Source: Pohlia nutans (lineage: Eukaryota > Streptophyta > Bryopsida > Bryales > Mniaceae). From it: a stretch of DNA of 64,000 nt. This document shows, in pieces, positions 60,201 through 64,000 of this stretch (positions are counted from its first letter, which is position 1; each line of letters starts with the position of its first letter). Under the pieces are notes generated by a model, which was not told where the DNA came from, ran no database searches, and was given only the letters and a program-made list of their open reading frames with translations. Made by a program: the position numbers and the translations under genes. The DNA is taken from NCBI GenBank assembly GCA_022496805.1, contig CM040099.1:21002031-21066030 (forward strand), read 5' to 3'.

Positions 60201-63200
60201 ATGTTCGGGGGAAAGGACTTGCCCGTGCTGCGCGTCGTCAGCACGCCATCGCAGGATCTGGCGCTCACCAATTGCGCCTTCTGCTCGCGCGCTCAATTTG
60301 CGCAATACAAATTGCCCCGGGCCGACTATGGCATGTGCCGTGTCAATGAACAGCTCACTTTCAAAGTTATATATCCTTCTCACCATTCGTAATGCTTTCG
60401 ATCGGCTCCAATTTTAGTTAGTTTTCTTTTCTATCGATCTTTGCTTTTTAACGTTTTGTGTACATTGTTAGCTCGGAATGTACTTCTTTCAGTGTCGATT
60501 TGACATTGGAATAGTAGTGAGGATTCAGCTTTTTTTCCCCGATCGTAGTCTTTCTTGAGCATTACAGAGAATCGAGGATGATTGTCCGATCATTACCTGT
60601 TGACTTAGATATTTTGGCGTTCTGAGATAATGTCGAATTATGCGTGTTTGAGCCTTGACCTAAGATTACGCCGCACGACTCCATTCAAGACGGTTCCCTG
60701 GCTTTAAATGCCATCCAACGCCGATGCTTGAAGGTTTCAAACGGGGACTCTGTGTCTGTCGAAAGGTGATCTTGCATTCTTTAGCTAGGTTTTCTTCAGT
60801 ATACGATATCGGTCCTATATTAAATTTTTCCTGTTCTATGGTACTCTTCTCATTTGCGATGCCAGAGTGCTGATTTTAGGGTTTCGTCGCAAGAAACTAC
60901 AGAAGGAAGCTATATTTATACAAAAAGCGATTTATTTGCACGGTGCTTAGTGTTATGTGAGTACTCTTAAAGAGGAGGAATGTACTGAGCGGGATTGGAT
61001 CTCCAGATTTGCGCTTCCATCTGGCAAATTCAATTTGGTGTTGGTCCAAGCCGAGCTGGATTTTGTCTCGAAGGGCAAAAAAAACGAGACGGTATGTTGG
61101 AATTTTATTATTAGAAGAGCTCCCTGGTTTCTTTTCTTCTGTTTCCAGGTTCTAAATGTTCGGAAGATCAGTAATAGGTAGATATGTATTCTATCACTAG
61201 CTGGAGCCATTAATTGCATACGATTGGATGTTTGGCTTGCAGGTTGATGCAACGATTATTTCTAAGGAGCTTTCAAAGCGATTTTCAGGCCAGGTACACT
61301 CATAGGTGGATCCTTATAATTTTGAGTATCTGTTAAAAGCAGCTTAGATCATTGTTGAAGTTGTACCTGTGACTGTCCGTGGTCACTATCACTTTATTGT
61401 AATTTGTTCCTGAGTTGACACATGTAACCTCGGTGATTTAGGGGATTTCTGAAGAATTTTATGTTTGGGACGGTTGTACTGATGAGGTTTGTAATCCAAC
61501 AGTGAAGAAGGTGCTCGGAAGGTTACTATTGTGTGAAATTAGATTATGCTAACTTTTGATAATGCTGGTAGGTCTTGACAATCAATCAGAGGGTTTCATT
61601 CGAGTACGTGGGCACCAACTTCACGTTTAATGTCGTCTCGGTGCTAGTTGATGGCCAGCGTGAAGGGCAAGGTACCACGGGCCTTTTGACTGAGGATACT
61701 ACCTGGCAGTTTGAAACTCCTGCTAATTCCGGCATTAAGGTTGGCTATTGTTTTCTATGCCACTGATAAATCATTCGACTTTCTGCCTTTCCTACGTGCA
61801 AAAATTTGATGTGTTCTAGATTTCTATTTCTTCAAAAAAATTGGTGCAGGCATGCGCACTTTGTTTGAATCTGGAATCTCGTAATCTCCTTGTGCATCCT
61901 TAAGTCCGTTTCTCAATTCGGTAGATGGATCTATTGTTATTTATTTGCAGTCGGGGGCTCGGGGCTTACTGAAGAGCATTTTTTTTCTTTTGCGACTTAC
62001 TCTAATCGTGTGCTTTATGCAGATAGTAAATCAAAAGGGTGGGCAAACAACTAATTTGTTCAAGACCAAGGAATTTAATTTCCAGAAGCTTGGGATTGGT
62101 GGATTGGATGAAGAGTTTGGCGATCTTTTTCGTCGAGCGTTTGCATCCCGAGTTTTCCCCCCTCATGTGATTTCTAAGTGAGTTGATGGCATGTCTTCGT
62201 CTGTTGAGTTTTCTATATTTCTTTTTATTTCATTAGTCTTAGAACTGTGTTTTTCTTTGCTGACTGTTGCTTGATTCAGAATTTTAATACTCTCTATTCT
62301 GTTGTCGTTGTGAGATTATGGTACCAAAGAATTTATTGAGGTGATTGCTATTCCTGAGTAACCTGTCATAAACTTCTTTCAGGTTGGGAATTGCACACGT
62401 TAAAGGGATTCTGCTTCATGGTCCCCCTGGTACAGGGAAAACCCTTATTGCACGACAGATTGGAAAGTTGCTAAATGGTCGTGAACCCAAGGTTCAATGT
62501 CTTCTCTCTTCTTTTCCTGCTCAATGAATTGATCAGTTCCGATTATTACGTATTTATCCTAAGACCGTTGCTGGGTTAGTTCTGAACTTTTGTTGGAATT
62601 CTGAGTCGCACATTTTGCGCTCATAAATTATCCATGTTTGTGTTCCTTATTTTTTTCTAGTTTCTTTTCATTGTGATGGGGAGGAGGTTTGAACACGAAT
62701 CTCAGGTCTAATGCAAAGACACTGGCCTTGTAACTCCAGGTTGTCAATGGCCCTGAAGTTCTTAGCAAGTTTGTTGGAGAGACAGAGAAGAATGTACGAG
62801 ACCTTTTCGCAGATGCTGAAGCTGAACAAAAGTCACGGGGTAATCTATCTACAGCTCATAAATCTGTTGGTGCCATTTTGTACTAGAGGAAGTCTAGTAT
62901 GAAGTTATGAGATTATTAAGCAGCTTGGTACGCCGAAGTACTTCTTGAGAGGGACTTAGTATGCCAATGAACCTTCTTTTGTTGTGATGCAGGTGATGAA
63001 AGTGAACTGCATATTATCATCTTCGATGAACTGGATGCCATATGTAAGGTAAGACCATGTTACACAAAACAAATGGTGTCATTAACATAAGTGTTGATAA
63101 TATTCACCGGGCAGGGGATGAAGGTAAATATGATTGGAATATCTCAATGTTTTCCTAACCTATTACATTTTGTTTTGTTATGTGCATTTTAGGCTCGAGG

Positions 63201-64000
63201 TTCCACCCGAGACGGGACAGGTGTGCATGACAGTATTGTGAATCAGCTGCTCACAAAGGTGTGCTTCTTTACACATGTTCAATTATTCTGGTTCTTTGTG
63301 TCATAGAAGATTCTAACACAGGTTGCAGTAACCAAAGTTCATACTCATGTTTGTATTCAGGAACAAAGAAACGTGACTTATTTTAATCAATGAATCCGAA
63401 ATATGCTATACAGTAAATTGTGGTTTTTATTTTGCATGTTTGATTCCTCTGAGGTAAACTGTTTTTTTCTTAAATGCTCCCTCATACTTATCATCATGAG
63501 GTTCTTGGCTCTGACGACCTTCCTGATTTCCATGATATGAGCTGAAATTGAGGTTTGCAATTAGGAACTGAAATGCTCCTTGGAACCACATCAACTTGTC
63601 GAAGCTGTGTTTGAACGGAAGGTCTATATACAAGATATCGATATCTAACTCTGGCTCTTGTCATGACAGATTGATGGTGTTGAGTCTCTCAACAATATAT
63701 TGCTAATTGGTATGACAAACAGAAAGGACCTTCTCGATGAGGCGTTGCTCCGGTGATGCAATCCTTCCTTATTCCTAAATAAATTCCTTAATTTTCGTTT
63801 TGAGCGTGTGTACTAGCTGCCGCATACGTGCATGGATTTTCTAAGTAATAGTTGTAACGGATTTAGATTTGGCCGATAGATGTTCATACTCTGTTTCAAT
63901 CGTTTAGAAAGCTTGTCTGATGTTTGGTGCTTTTGCAGGCCAGGGCGTATGGAGGTTCAAATTGAGATTGGGTTGCCAGACGAGAAAGGTCGTGTACAGA
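60201..64000 (+). CDS. NSF: vesicle-fusing ATPase NSF, 5' half (continues past the window)
   Basis: Hexameric AAA+ ATPase that takes apart SNARE complexes together with SNAPs. Exons: 60201-60365, 60665-60765, 61007-61091, 61243-61293, 61572-61739, 62023-62177, 62383-62491, 62740-62839, 62993-63048, 63193-63258, 63670-63752, 63939-64000 (open). Phases agree; about 400 of roughly 740 residues are present. It starts [20 protein letters not shown]. The N domain runs to about residue 190 ([20 protein letters not shown]), then [10 protein letters not shown] and the D1 AAA domain: Walker [29 protein letters not shown], Walker [31 protein letters not shown], sensor 1 [10 protein letters not shown] and the arginine region [11 protein letters not shown] purine-rich 5' leader (GGAGGAGGAGC) precedes the ATG; the promoter array is at 59820-59972. 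Confidence 0.96.

Overview
The window reads as nuclear DNA of a land plant that makes flagellated sperm (bryophyte, lycophyte, fern, cycad or Ginkgo grade), not a flowering plant. The evidence is a complete intron-rich gene for the ciliary protein IFT121/WDR35, which angiosperms lack, next to a plastid-type methyltransferase, an NSF gene and a plant F-box gene. All exon models here were built by hand from splice signals, reading frame and remembered family alignments; no search or transcript was available.

Layout. 1-5.6 kb: an unidentified possible 3' exon, then AT-rich repeats. 5.6-19.2 kb (+): IFT121, 22 exons, 1180 codons, with a different small transposon in most long introns. 19.2-23.2 kb: repeats, including a 1.7-kb TTAA-flanked element. 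23.3-29.4 kb (-): complete 8-exon SAM-dependent methyltransferase of the Arabidopsis At2g41040/At1g78140 type with a likely plastid transit peptide. 29.4-40.4 kb: transposons, an undeciphered broken gene at 32.6-34.6 kb, and a copy of an F-box 5' flank. 41.3-42.6 kb (+): intact single-exon F-box gene. 44.4-51.2 kb: a two-copy tandem duplication, each copy carrying the 3' end of a proteasome RPT6 gene; the second copy is interrupted by a decayed DD34E Tc1-like transposon. 53.1-55.6 kb (-): F-box pseudogene with its 5' flank. 55.6-57.8 kb: fragments of a Ste20/GCK-type kinase gene and of a TDRD3/RMI1-type gene. 60.2-64 kb (+): the 5' half of NSF, running off the right edge.

The four apparently working genes have unrelated roles (ciliary transport, plastid methylation, ubiquitin-ligase targeting, membrane fusion); they are neighbours, not a pathway. 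The strongest unexplained signal is a set of non-autonomous elements flanked by TTAA with CCCCTAAAGG-type ends, about a dozen copies with different interiors, one supported by a related empty site inside this window. They resemble piggyBac-type elements by target and terminal bases, but no transposase for them is present here.
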